64,000 bases of DNA, taken from positions 1 through 64,000 of the forward strand of contig NZ_VLLA01000028.1 in assembly GCF_007830635.1 (NCBI RefSeq). Direction: 5' to 3'. This document shows positions 53,596-61,627 of the stretch, piece after piece; within the stretch, counting starts at the first letter, position 1, and every line of letters starts with the position of its first letter. The position numbers and the translations under genes are program-made. A model generated the notes under the pieces. That model saw only the letters and a program-made list of their open reading frames with translations, had not been told where the DNA came from and ran no database searches. The DNA comes from Bradyrhizobium huanghuaihaiense. GTDB lineage: Bacteria > Pseudomonadota > Alphaproteobacteria > Rhizobiales > Xanthobacteraceae.

Positions 53596-55371
53596 TTATG
53601 CACCGGATGCCGCCGCCGTCTGTCCCTGATGGGTGGATTGTACGATGCTGTTCACCGCGCGGTAGGCGAACACGATGGCTGGTCCGATCGTAATGCCGGC
53701 CCCAGGGTAGATCCCACGCATCGGTGAAGTCATGTCGTTGCCGCAGGCATAAAGACCTGCGATCGGCACGCCGTTTCCATTTAGGACCCTTCCGCCAGGA
53801 TCCGTTGACAGGCCGGTCGCAGTTCCAAGGGTCGCCGGGACAATCGGGAGCGCAATGAATGGCCCGTTCTTGATAGCTCCAAGGTTCGGGTTTTTCTTTC
53901 CGACCGCGGGATCTCCCAGGGTTCGGTTGAAAGCCGATTCACCGCGTTTGAAAAGCGGATCGCGCCCTTCAGCTGCGTGGGCATTATGTTTTTCAACGGT
54001 CTTTTGGAGCTCTTGCGGGTCGAGGCCCAATTCCGCCGCAAGCTCCGCAATCGTCCGGCCAATCTCGATGTAACCCAAGCGGGCATACTTCTTGATACTC
54101 AAAGTCCAGGGCCAGGGGAGCAGGTGTCCCATGCCTCTGAGGCGGACGAATTCCTTGTCGCAGATGAAATAGAACCGCTTGTCCGCCGGATAGCCGCTAT
54201 TGAACATGGCAAGACAGATGTCATGGTACGAATTGGATTCATTGACGAAGCGCTTAGCATTTGGCCCCACCGCGATGACACCTGGACGGCCACGATCGAG
54301 CCAGCCGTACGGGACCACTTGCGAGGAGCGGCCGTTCCTGAGGATCGACACGGGCGTCCAGAATCCACTCGATGCAACGTCATTATCGATCGCAGCTCCG
54401 AGCCTGCCTGCGAGCGCAATGCCGTCTCCTGTGACATCGCTGTGGGCCAGCGTATCATTGTGCTGGTGGGCTCGGCTGAGCTGGGCTCGCAATTTACCGT
54501 TCCGCGCAAAGCCACCGGTTGCCAGGATTACTCCGTGCGAGGCTCGGACGCGGAGATCCGTGCGATCCCGCTTGAGGAGTGCGCCAGTAACTCTCCCTCC
54601 CTCCCTCATCAGATCAACCGCTGGGCAGCTTGGCCAGATTTCAGTGTCGTATCTGCGAAGGCTTGCCAATAACCGCGCGATCAGAGCATTGCCGCCACTG
54701 AGTTCAGTGCCCCTCCTGTAGCGCAGCCGGTCGCCTGCGTAGCGGCTGACCCGGCGAAGGACGTGCTTGAGCGAGGCAGCCGACTGGAAGGGATTGAGAA
54801 AGCTTCTGACCTCGCCGGACGAAATCATCATGCCGCCGAGCACGACGCGAATCGGATCACCTATCAGGTCGAAATCCTTGCCGAGAAGCCGTCCGTCGTA
54901 AGGTGCGGGGCTCAGCGTCCGGCCCATTTCGATCCCGCCGATCTGGCTCGAATGATAATCCGGAGCGGAGGCCAGTGTGAACTTGACTTCACCCCCATTC
55001 TCCAAGCTGGCGAGCGCCGTTGGGCCGTCTTCAAGATAGGCATCCACGAAGTCGGGACGATAGTAATCGCCAAGTTCGTGTTGCAGATAGATCTTCGCAT
55101 TCGCAATCGAATCATCGATTTTCGCCGCTCGAGCCTGCATTGAGCATGGAACCCAGATCATGCCGTTCGAGAGGGCGGTCGTGCCACCGAGCCGGCCAGA
55201 CTTCTCGCATACCGTCACGCGAAGTCCGGCTTTTGCCGCATAGAGCGCCGCGGACAGCCCGGCAGCGCCGCTGCCGATCACGAGCACGTCCGTCTCCCAA
55301 TCGTGCGTCGGCTTGTTCGCTTTGGAGGAGGAAGCGGTACTAGGTTTCAATTTGGTGATCGGGTTGTTCAT
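53596..55371 (-). CDS. FAD-dependent oxidoreductase, fumarate reductase/ketosteroid dehydrogenase type
   Basis: A flavoprotein of about 591 residues. The FAD motif VLVIGSGAAGLSAALYAAKA and TVCEKSGRLGGTTALSNGMI WVP are at the N-terminus; the C-terminal FAD segment is IAGLYACGNDMTSPMRGIYP GAGITIGPAIVFAYRAV. This fits FAD_binding_2 enzymes that act on C-C bonds. ATG 55371 overlaps the TIM-barrel gene stop as ATGA, so the start is clear; the open frame upstream of it is not conserved. It is the last gene of the Tm-1/TIM-barrel operon. No signal peptide. Substrate unknown. Confidence 0.88.
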   Translation of the reverse strand: MNNPITKLKPSTASSSKANKPTHDWETDVLVIGSGAAGLSAALYAAKAGLRVTVCEKSGRLGGTTALSNGMIWVPCSMQARAAKIDDSIANAKIYLQHELGDYYRPDFVDAYLEDGPTALASLENGGEVKFTLASAPDYHSSQIGGIEMGRTLSPAPYDGRLLGKDFDLIGDPIRVVLGGMMISSGEVRSFLNPFQSAASLKHVLRRVSRYAGDRLRYRRGTELSGGNALIARLLASLRRYDTEIWPSCPAVDLMREGGRVTGALLKRDRTDLRVRASHGVILATGGFARNGKLRAQLSRAHQHNDTLAHSDVTGDGIALAGRLGAAIDNDVASSGFWTPVSILRNGRSSQVVPYGWLDRGRPGVIAVGPNAKRFVNESNSYHDICLAMFNSGYPADKRFYFICDKEFVRLRGMGHLLPWPWTLSIKKYARLGYIEIGRTIAELAAELGLDPQELQKTVEKHNAHAAEGRDPLFKRGESAFNRTLGDPAVGKKNPNLGAIKNGPFIALPIVPATLGTATGLSTDPGGRVLNGNGVPIAGLYACGNDMTSPMRGIYPGAGITIGPAIVFAYRAVNSIVQSTHQGQTAAASGA

Positions 55372-56234
55372 TCGTGCCTCGGTGCAGATTTCTGCATTGA
55401 TTGCTGACGCTTTCGCGGGAGCGGAACGGCTTTGAATTCTTCGGCTGCAGCTTTCACCGCCCGCTCGATCGGAATCCGTTCGATGGAGGAGGCGCCAACG
55501 AAACCGACACATCCGGTAGACCGGTAGACTTCCGAGGTATCCTGGGGCTCGGCGATTGCCCCGCCATGGCAGAGAAGGATGACTTCCGGCCGAACGGCTT
55601 GAGCGGCAGCATTGATCTCGTTGATGCGCCTGATGGCCTCTTCGATCGACTGTCCCGCCTCATGACCCACAAGCCCGCCGCGCGTTGCGCCGACATGTGG
55701 GACAATGCAGTCGGCTCCCGCGGCTGCCATCGCCTTGGCATCGTGCGGGCTTGCGACATAGGCGAGGGAGAAGATGTTCTTCTTGCGGGCCGCCGCGATC
55801 AGCTCGACCTCACGCTCGAAGCCGAGCCCGACGCGGCCACGACGCTCGCGCCATTTCTCACCCATCGTTGAAATGGTCGGGTAATTGATCACGCCGGAGA
55901 ATCCGGCAGCCCAGAACTTGTCCAAGAGATCATCGAGCTCGAGCCGGAGGGGATCCCAGGCCTCGACACCGCCTATAACAGGAACCGAGGAGACGACGTT
56001 GCGGATCTCCGCCGCGAGCTCGAGCGTGCGCGCATTGGAATCGCCGATCCGGCTCGTCGGCAGCCCCATCAACCGCGACAGCCCGGTGCTGTAGACCACG
56101 AGCATGTCGGCGCCGCCGAGAGCTGCGCATTTTGCGACGAGGCCGCAACTGCTCGCCGCGGCAAGCACTGCCTTTCCAGCCTCAACTTGAGCTGTGATCT
56201 TTGCGAGTATTTCGGCCCGATCAAACATCCGCAA
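55368..56234 (-). CDS. PEP-hydrolase-like TIM-barrel protein
   Basis: A 288-residue protein of the PEP_hydrolase (TIM-barrel signal-transduction) family seen beside Tm-1-like proteins. Key segments: EILAKITAQVEAGKAVLAAA, GGADMLVVYSTGLSRLMGLP, GFSGVINYPTISTMGEKW, GFEREVELIAAARKKNIFSL, GADCIVPHVGATRGGLVG and LLCHGGAIAEPQDTSEVY. Starts 14 bp inside the end of the Tm-1 gene; a second ATG two codons later is possible. The family has no firmly established reaction. Likely works with the Tm-1-like protein as a two-part enzyme on a keto- or enol-acid. Confidence 0.85.
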   Translation of the reverse strand: MRMFDRAEILAKITAQVEAGKAVLAAASSCGLVAKCAALGGADMLVVYSTGLSRLMGLPTSRIGDSNARTLELAAEIRNVVSSVPVIGGVEAWDPLRLELDDLLDKFWAAGFSGVINYPTISTMGEKWRERRGRVGLGFEREVELIAAARKKNIFSLAYVASPHDAKAMAAAGADCIVPHVGATRGGLVGHEAGQSIEEAIRRINEINAAAQAVRPEVILLCHGGAIAEPQDTSEVYRSTGCVGFVGASSIERIPIERAVKAAAEEFKAVPLPRKRQQSMQKSAPRHE

Positions 56235-57456
56235 CTGATGAACCTCCTGGTGTCAATTGTTCGACGATCCACGATGCGGCCGCCTCCGCAAATTCCGGAT
56301 CATTGATGTGACAATCCAGCTCGCGGGCGATGATCGATCGCGGCAGATGTCGCCTGACCGCGTCGAACCAGGCCCTATCGGCTTCAGGGTTTCGAAAGAT
56401 GCCGCCGTCCCGGTCATAGTCAGAGACCCCCTTGACCGGCCACAGAACGAGGGCGGGCGCCTTTGCTTGCGAAAGGCGCTCGGCTGTGAGCCTGCCTATG
56501 CGCTCATTCTCCGAGACGGTCGTACGCATGAGCGTCGTGAAGGGGGTATGCGAATAGAATTGGCGCTCCTTGAACTCGGCAGGCACGCTCGAGGGAGGGC
56601 CAAAATTTACCATATCGACGGCCCCCGGGGCGATGAGCTGCGGAATCATGCGGCGAGATGCTGCTTTGAGCCGACCCGGACCCGCACTAGCGGTGCCGCC
56701 GACAAGCTCGTCAGCGAGCTCGGTTGTGGTCAGATCGAGCACCGCATCGAACTCGCCGGCGGACACGAGCTGCTCCATCTTGCGGCCCCCGGCGCCATTG
56801 GCCGGAAAGACAATCGCGTCGATGCCTGCCTCTGCCAGCCGCGCGACACAGCGATTTGCCGCCGGCGTCGTGACCCCAAAGGCCGTGATCGCAACCGTCT
56901 TCTTCTTCCGCCGATCCTGAGCGGGCACATAGCGCATCGCCGCAATGGCCCGCCCCGCATTGTCCAGAACGCGTTCGGTGAACGCGTTGATCCCGAAAAG
57001 ATCGACCAGGGTCGGATAGAGGATGATGTCGTTGTGGAGGGCCAATTCGGCCAGGAGGGCTGGCCTCGCGCTGCTCACCAGTAGCTTCGGGAATCCATAC
57101 GGCAAATCCGATACAACTTCACCGAAGACCGCGCTGCCTTTGCCGCCCGCCACGCCGACGATGGCGTCGATCGCACCTGATCGGAGGAGCTCCTTGACCT
57201 CTTCACGCGCGCTTGCAGCTATTTCCCGCAAGACCTCGGCGGGTGAAACCACGCGTGCATCGCTGCTGTTCCTCCGGTTTGATGTGCCTACATCAATCGT
57301 AAGAGTCTTGCGGCCCCACTGTTCGATGACGCGCGCGAGATAAGCGGTTTCGCGGCCCTTTGTGTCCAGGGTTGCGACGATCGCGGCCATGCCCGCAGGA
57401 TCGCACCGCTGACCATCCCGGATCGACCTTTCGTCGTCCGCGTAATGGTGAGACAC
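56221..57456 (-). CDS. Tm-1-like ATP-binding protein (UPF0261)
   Basis: A 411-residue protein of the Tm-1/UPF0261 family. Segments: AAIVATLDTKGRETAYLARV, IDAIVGVAGGKGSAVFGEVV, PKLLVSSA, TVAITAFGVTTPAANRCVAR and DAVLDLTTTELADELVGG. In plants a Tm-1 homologue with the TIM barrel binds viral replicase, but in bacteria the role is unknown. Both parts, which are fused in plants, are separate overlapping genes here. ATG 57456 is used; an internal Met at codon 23 is nearer to the conserved part. The regulatory block at 57490 lies 34 bp upstream. Confidence 0.88.
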   Translation of the reverse strand: MSHHYADDERSIRDGQRCDPAGMAAIVATLDTKGRETAYLARVIEQWGRKTLTIDVGTSNRRNSSDARVVSPAEVLREIAASAREEVKELLRSGAIDAIVGVAGGKGSAVFGEVVSDLPYGFPKLLVSSARPALLAELALHNDIILYPTLVDLFGINAFTERVLDNAGRAIAAMRYVPAQDRRKKKTVAITAFGVTTPAANRCVARLAEAGIDAIVFPANGAGGRKMEQLVSAGEFDAVLDLTTTELADELVGGTASAGPGRLKAASRRMIPQLIAPGAVDMVNFGPPSSVPAEFKERQFYSHTPFTTLMRTTVSENERIGRLTAERLSQAKAPALVLWPVKGVSDYDRDGGIFRNPEADRAWFDAVRRHLPRSIIARELDCHINDPEFAEAAASWIVEQLTPGGSSVADV

Positions 57457-57489
57457 GATCTTCCTCCTGGACGCTTCTGGACACCTGGA

Positions 57490-57553
57490 GGTCTAGATCG
57501 GAGTGAAATGGCCCATAAGCCCGGATACGAGCGCGATTGGGTAAAGTTGGGTA
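57490..57553 (+). promoter_or_regulatory. Regulatory block: GGTCTAGATC half-palindrome plus TTGGGTA direct repeat (copy 2)
   Basis: GGTCTAGATC at 57490-57499 is followed by TTGGGTA at 57537 and 57547 (10-bp period). The 47-bp spacing equals that at 11116 and 58017. It lies just upstream of the Tm-1-like gene (minus strand). The last two palindrome bases differ (TC for CC). Confidence 0.6.
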
Positions 57554-57698
57554 GCTGCCAAGCGGCCATAGCAGCAGCCGCTTCATCCTGAGCGCCACCG
57601 TGACGAGGGAAGCCGCCTCTCCCCTTTGCAAGGAGGCGAGCGTCAGCTGGCGGAGCTTTGTGGTTTGGGCCGCCCGCATCGTCGGCGCGCTCCGAGAC

Positions 57699-57775
57699 AA
57701 AAAGATGCCGCTGCCGGAATCTTCCAGCAGCGGCGCGAGTCAGGGAGGAAGCAGACGAGCCGGTCTGCTAGCGGA
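57699..57775 (-). ncRNA. Tandem-hairpin terminator-like element (copy C)
   Basis: On the minus strand GCAGAC/GTCTGC (57751-57768) leads, through a CTTCCTCCCTGACTC linker, to CCGCTGCTGGA/TTCCGGCAGCGG (57708-57733) and TCTTTTTG. Same design as at 12524 and 31950. No gene lies directly upstream on this strand, so unlike copy B it does not terminate a known minus-strand gene and could end a small RNA that starts near 57.8-57.9 kb. Confidence 0.5.
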
Positions 57776-58016
57776 TCCGTAGGACGCAGCGATAGCTCGC
57801 CCGGAATTTTCTACCCGAGACGCTTCACGGGCCCTTTTTCAGAACGAGCCGAACTCGGGCAGCATCGGCAAATCGTATCCGGCTCACAGCAAGGCGCGGA
57901 GAGGCTACTCAAGCAAGAACGGCTATGACGGCGTTAGCGTTCATCGCATCCAGCCGAGCCCGGCTCCCCCGCCGAAGAAAGACATGACATTGCTCCCCCA
58001 AAGATCGACGAGTGGT

Positions 58017-58080
58017 GGTCTAGACCTCGATGGAATGGCGTGTAAGATCGGCGAAAGGTTCAAATGGGTAGGATTGGGTA
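58017..58080 (+). promoter_or_regulatory. Regulatory block: GGTCTAGACC palindrome plus TGGGTA direct repeat (copy 3)
   Basis: GGTCTAGACC at 58017-58026 and ATGGGTA/TTGGGTA at 58064 and 58074. Palindrome and spacing match copy 1 exactly. The repeat ends 5 bp before a GTG at 58086, so a bound protein would also cover the start of the TIM-barrel gene. Confidence 0.6.
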
Positions 58081-58085
58081 GAACC

Positions 58086-58697
58086 GTGAGAGCCAATGTC
58101 TTTGGTCGCCTTGCCGCAAGTCTCCCCTCGCCTCGCGGTGATCAGATAACGATCTATGCGCCGTCACTGCGGACTCTTCCGCAGAATGCCATGCTCGTCA
58201 TGGCTACACTTCCTGTCATCGACTGGAACGACTGCCTCGTGCGGGACTTGCACGCGAGCCCCAAGGCGCCCCCTTGCTGCTATGCGGCCGTCGTCATGAT
58301 CGATCCCTTTGCCTGCTGGGAAGATCTCGGAGATCTGTTACAGGATGCAAAGATGACCGGAGTGACGAATTTTCCGCCAGCCTGCATGATTGAACGGACA
58401 TCGGCAGGAGTGCCGCTCGATCGCGGTCAGGAGCTCGAGCTTCGCCGTATGGAGTGGTTTGCAAGGCGCGGGTTCAAAGTCCTGTTTATCGCGGCGGACG
58501 AGGCAAAGATGACAGCAGCGGAGCAACGGCTTGGTTCGCAGCTGGATGGGGCCGTCTATCTGCGACCCGAGGCGCTTGCGCTGCCGATTGGATCGGATAT
58601 CGGGCTCGTAAGCCTTGGCTCTCATGGATCGTCGTCGGTACCGAGGTTCTCCCTGGAGCAGGCCGCCACGGCCAAGCAGCCGCTACGACGGGCATGA
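58086..58697 (+). CDS. Shortened PEP-hydrolase-like TIM-barrel protein
   Basis: A protein of about 203 residues homologous to the C-terminal two thirds of the TIM-barrel gene at 55368: VMATLPVIDWNDCL, AVVMIDPFACWEDLGDLLQD, AKMTGVTNFPPACMIERTSA, QELELRRMEWFARRGFKVLF and LVSLGSHGSS. The N-terminal barrel strands (about 80-90 residues) are missing, so it cannot form a normal barrel alone and may be a regulatory or ligand-binding partner. The frame is open from 57984, but 58017-58080 holds the regulatory block, so GTG 58086 is the likely start; the signal before it is weak. It converges on the regulator gene 4 bp away. A decayed copy is at 11.2 kb. Confidence 0.7.
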   Translation: MRANVFGRLAASLPSPRGDQITIYAPSLRTLPQNAMLVMATLPVIDWNDCLVRDLHASPKAPPCCYAAVVMIDPFACWEDLGDLLQDAKMTGVTNFPPACMIERTSAGVPLDRGQELELRRMEWFARRGFKVLFIAADEAKMTAAEQRLGSQLDGAVYLRPEALALPIGSDIGLVSLGSHGSSSVPRFSLEQAATAKQPLRRA

Positions 58698-58701
58698 GGC
58701 C

Positions 58702-60456
58702 TTATTCGAGGATCCGCAGTTTCTTGATTTTATTGTAGAGGGTTTTGCGCGAAAGCCCGAGAGAGCGAGCAGTCTTGCCGCGGTGAAGCCGGTTTCTCTT
58801 CAAGCCCTCGATGATCCAGTCTCGCTCGGACAGCGAGGCCGCGGGCCGTGCGCCAAAAGGTGGCTCCAACAACGGCTTTAGCACCTCACCGGTGATGTGA
58901 CTTGATGGCAAGGTCACGAGCTGGTTCACGACCTGCCGCAACTCGCGCAAATTGCCTGGCCAATCGTGCCCGGCGAGCGCAAGGAATGCAGAGTTTTCTA
59001 TCGTGAGCGTCTGGGCGCTGGAATCTCCTTTGGCTTCGACGGTGAAGTGTTGAACGAGTTGCGGCAGATCTTCAAGCCTGTCGGGTAGCGAAGGCAATTG
59101 GACATCCAGCCCGGTAAAAAGGTCGAGAAGCCGCGCGCACAGAACCGTTTCAAGACCAGCGCCTCGGGCCACGGTCGCGGTGGCAATGATCCGGGCGTTG
59201 GAACGCATGACAGTTACCCCGTTCAGAGGGGTAAATCCGCCTGTCTCGAGGTAATCGGCAAGGCGCTCCTGTCCATCGCGCGAAAGTTGGTCGACATGCA
59301 ATAGCACGACGGCACCGTCACTCGACGCCTCCAGGAGTGACAATTGGCGTCTGCCGCTCTCAAGACGCTCGGCGCCGAACAACGGGCCAAGTATATCCAT
59401 CGCCGGACCGGGGCGGCAATGAAACAACGCCGTTTTGGCGTGCCTGCGGTCGCTAAACGCGTGAACCAGGGTTGCTATTCTACGCTTGCCAGAGCCGGCC
59501 TCCCCCCAGATGAGGACCGGGCGGGGGGTCGCCGCAACGCGTCTGGTGATCTCAAGGATGCGCTTCATTGCCGAGGACTGCGCGATCACGCCGTGCCTGA
59601 AACCACTCAACTGCAGCTGCCGTTCGAGTAGATCCACCTTCTCGCGCAACAGGTGGATGGTCTTGAAGCCCGACGTCACCTCGAGGACCGACATCTCCAG
59701 AGGCACGCGGTCCAGCGAAGAGCCTCCGATGAAACCCTGGATTCCGGTCTCGCGGCAGATGTCGAGGAGTTCGTCCGGCTTCGTAATGGGGCCGCCCCCA
59801 AGCAGGCAGATGGTGCTCTTGTTGACGGATTGAGCAACGCGCGCAACGGCGCTCGTACGCGCTGCAAGTTCAGACAGGCTGACCGACGGATCGGCTCCGC
59901 TTTCAATCGCGCGGTTTAGATTGAAGTTGATGCAAATGGCCTCGGCGCCCGCTTCGACCATTCGACGCGCCTCGGATTGACTGCGCGTATAGGCAATTGT
60001 CATCAGGCCGCGTTTTGCAGCTTTCACGAGGAGCTCGATTTCCCGGGAGTAACCAAGACCACACTTCTCGAGCAATGACCTGCGCTCATCGTCGATGTGT
60101 ATGACCGATGGGAAGTTGGTCACGCCGGCAAATCCCCATTTGATGATCCGATCGAGCCAACGATCAACATCGAGCTCGGGGTCGAATGTACAGGTGCCGA
60201 AGAAGACCGGCAGTTTCGTGCTGGGCAGAATTTCGGTCCGTCCGAAGCTTGCCACGAATTCGTTACTATTGCGGATTGGGAGGATCGAGGCAGGCGAGGC
60301 CCCACCCATGGCACGAAAACGGCCCGCATTGAGCGCGAGCACGAAATCGGCCCCCGCCCGCTCGGCGGCTCTGGCGGTCATGCCCGACCCGATCCCCGCA
60401 CCAAGGACAAACGAACGGGAATTGCGGAAGAACTGCCTGATACCGGCTCCCTTCAC
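58702..60456 (-). CDS. TIM-barrel / degenerate AAA+ / Fis-HTH regulator
   Basis: A three-domain regulator of about 584 residues. The N-terminal PEP-hydrolase-like TIM barrel (about 1-260) has FVLGAGIGSGMTARAAERAG, GFAGVTNFPSVIHIDDE, AEAICINFNLNRAIESGADP and LLGGGPITKPDELLDICRET. An AAA+ domain follows with Walker A GEAGSGKRRIA, VVLLHVDQLSRDGQERLADY (Walker B-like) and HDWPGNLRELRQVV. The sigma-54 contact loop GAFTGA is absent: that place reads FGAERLESGRR. A Fis-type HTH (RDWIIEGLKRNRLHRGKTAR SLGLSRKTLYNKIKKL) ends it. GTG 60456 is chosen; the frame stays open upstream into the ABC ATPase gene, with an ATG at 60561 as an alternative. It likely senses the metabolite handled by the TIM-barrel and Tm-1-like proteins and binds the blocks nearby. 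Confidence 0.8.
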   Translation of the reverse strand: MKGAGIRQFFRNSRSFVLGAGIGSGMTARAAERAGADFVLALNAGRFRAMGGASPASILPIRNSNEFVASFGRTEILPSTKLPVFFGTCTFDPELDVDRWLDRIIKWGFAGVTNFPSVIHIDDERRSLLEKCGLGYSREIELLVKAAKRGLMTIAYTRSQSEARRMVEAGAEAICINFNLNRAIESGADPSVSLSELAARTSAVARVAQSVNKSTICLLGGGPITKPDELLDICRETGIQGFIGGSSLDRVPLEMSVLEVTSGFKTIHLLREKVDLLERQLQLSGFRHGVIAQSSAMKRILEITRRVAATPRPVLIWGEAGSGKRRIATLVHAFSDRRHAKTALFHCRPGPAMDILGPLFGAERLESGRRQLSLLEASSDGAVVLLHVDQLSRDGQERLADYLETGGFTPLNGVTVMRSNARIIATATVARGAGLETVLCARLLDLFTGLDVQLPSLPDRLEDLPQLVQHFTVEAKGDSSAQTLTIENSAFLALAGHDWPGNLRELRQVVNQLVTLPSSHITGEVLKPLLEPPFGARPAASLSERDWIIEGLKRNRLHRGKTARSLGLSRKTLYNKIKKLRILE

Positions 60457-60514
60457 CTCAGCCGTCCGCCTGTCGATCCTGAGCCGCGCATCATCGCACG
60501 GCTCTACGTGAAGA

Positions 60515-61627
60515 CTAGCTCCAACTCGCAGGTGCGTGCAACCGCCATACCGCCTTTCCATTGCCCATGAACAAGTGGCAATCGGCTGGAGCGGCGGTGA
60601 GGGTGAACTTGGAGGCGCCTTTGGGCCAACCGGAGTGTGGCGCCCTGGCGACGAGAGCTTCGTTTCCGGCATTACCGTAGATGTACGTGACGCTGCCGAG
60701 ATGCTCGACGAAATCGACCCCAAGTTCAATCGAGATCTCCTGCTGCCCGGGCATTGACGAGGAGAAGTCGTCCGGGCGAATTCCAACAGTGACCGGCTTG
60801 CCAACCAGCATCTGGTCCGGCTGGACCGGAACGGAGATCGTGGGCCCGGCGTCCAACCGGACATCCATGCCATGTTCATGAGCTGCTTCGACCTTGCCGC
60901 CCAGGAAGTTCATCTTGGGCGAGCCGATGAATCCTGCAACAAAGCGCGAAGCGGGATTGTGATACAGATCGTGCGGGCTGCCGACCTGTTCGATGTTGCC
61001 GTCCTTGAGTACCACGATCTTGTCAGCCATGGTCATCGCCTCCACCTGGTCATGCGTCACGTAGATCATGGTATTTCCGAGCTGCTTGTGGAGCTTGGCG
61101 ATCTGAACCCGCATCTGCACGCGCAAATCGGTGTCCAGGTTGGAGAGCGGCTCATCGAACAGGAAAACTTTTGGTTCTCGCATGATGGCGCGCCCGATTG
61201 CGACGCGCTGGCGTTGCCCTCCTGAAAGTTGTCGAGGCTTGCGCTCCAATAGATGGTCGATCTGCAATAGCGATGCTGTTTTGGCTATCTTGGCGGCGAT
61301 CGCGGCTTTCCCGGCTTTGGCCATGCGCAGGGGAAAGGCCAGGTTCTCTTTCACCGTCATATGCGGATAGAGAGCGTAGCTTTGAAAGACCATGCCGAGG
61401 TTGCGATCGGCCGCATCGATGTCGTTGACGAGCTCATTGTCGATGAGGAGCCGCCCACCGCTGATGGGCTCGAGCCCGCCAATCATGCGCAGAAGCGTGG
61501 ATTTGCCCGACCCGGACGGACCAACAAAGACGACAAATTCGCCGTGATCGATAGTCAGGTCGATATTACGCAGGATCTCGATTGTCCCAAAAGTCTTCTT
61601 GAGGCCCTCCAGGCGAACGTCGGCCAT
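60515..61627 (-). CDS. Sugar-type ABC transporter ATPase (UgpC/MalK-like)
   Basis: A 370-residue ATPase with Walker A GPSGSGKSTLLRMIGG, signature LSGGQRQRVAIGRAI, Walker B VFLFDEPLSNLD and His switch IYVTHDQVEAMT, then a C-terminal TOBE-type domain (VGIRPDDFS). This subfamily energises uptake of sugars, polyols or glycerol phosphate. Its start codon overlaps the HAD gene stop (TAATG). The membrane and binding proteins are not in the window and may lie to the right. Confidence 0.93.
   Translation of the reverse strand: MADVRLEGLKKTFGTIEILRNIDLTIDHGEFVVFVGPSGSGKSTLLRMIGGLEPISGGRLLIDNELVNDIDAADRNLGMVFQSYALYPHMTVKENLAFPLRMAKAGKAAIAAKIAKTASLLQIDHLLERKPRQLSGGQRQRVAIGRAIMREPKVFLFDEPLSNLDTDLRVQMRVQIAKLHKQLGNTMIYVTHDQVEAMTMADKIVVLKDGNIEQVGSPHDLYHNPASRFVAGFIGSPKMNFLGGKVEAAHEHGMDVRLDAGPTISVPVQPDQMLVGKPVTVGIRPDDFSSSMPGQQEISIELGVDFVEHLGSVTYIYGNAGNEALVARAPHSGWPKGASKFTLTAAPADCHLFMGNGKAVWRLHAPASWS

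Noticed and set aside
58702..60456. Classification of the regulator as a sigma-54 activator
   Set aside because: It has Fis HTH and AAA+ parts, but the GAFTGA loop is missing and the Walker regions are degenerate.
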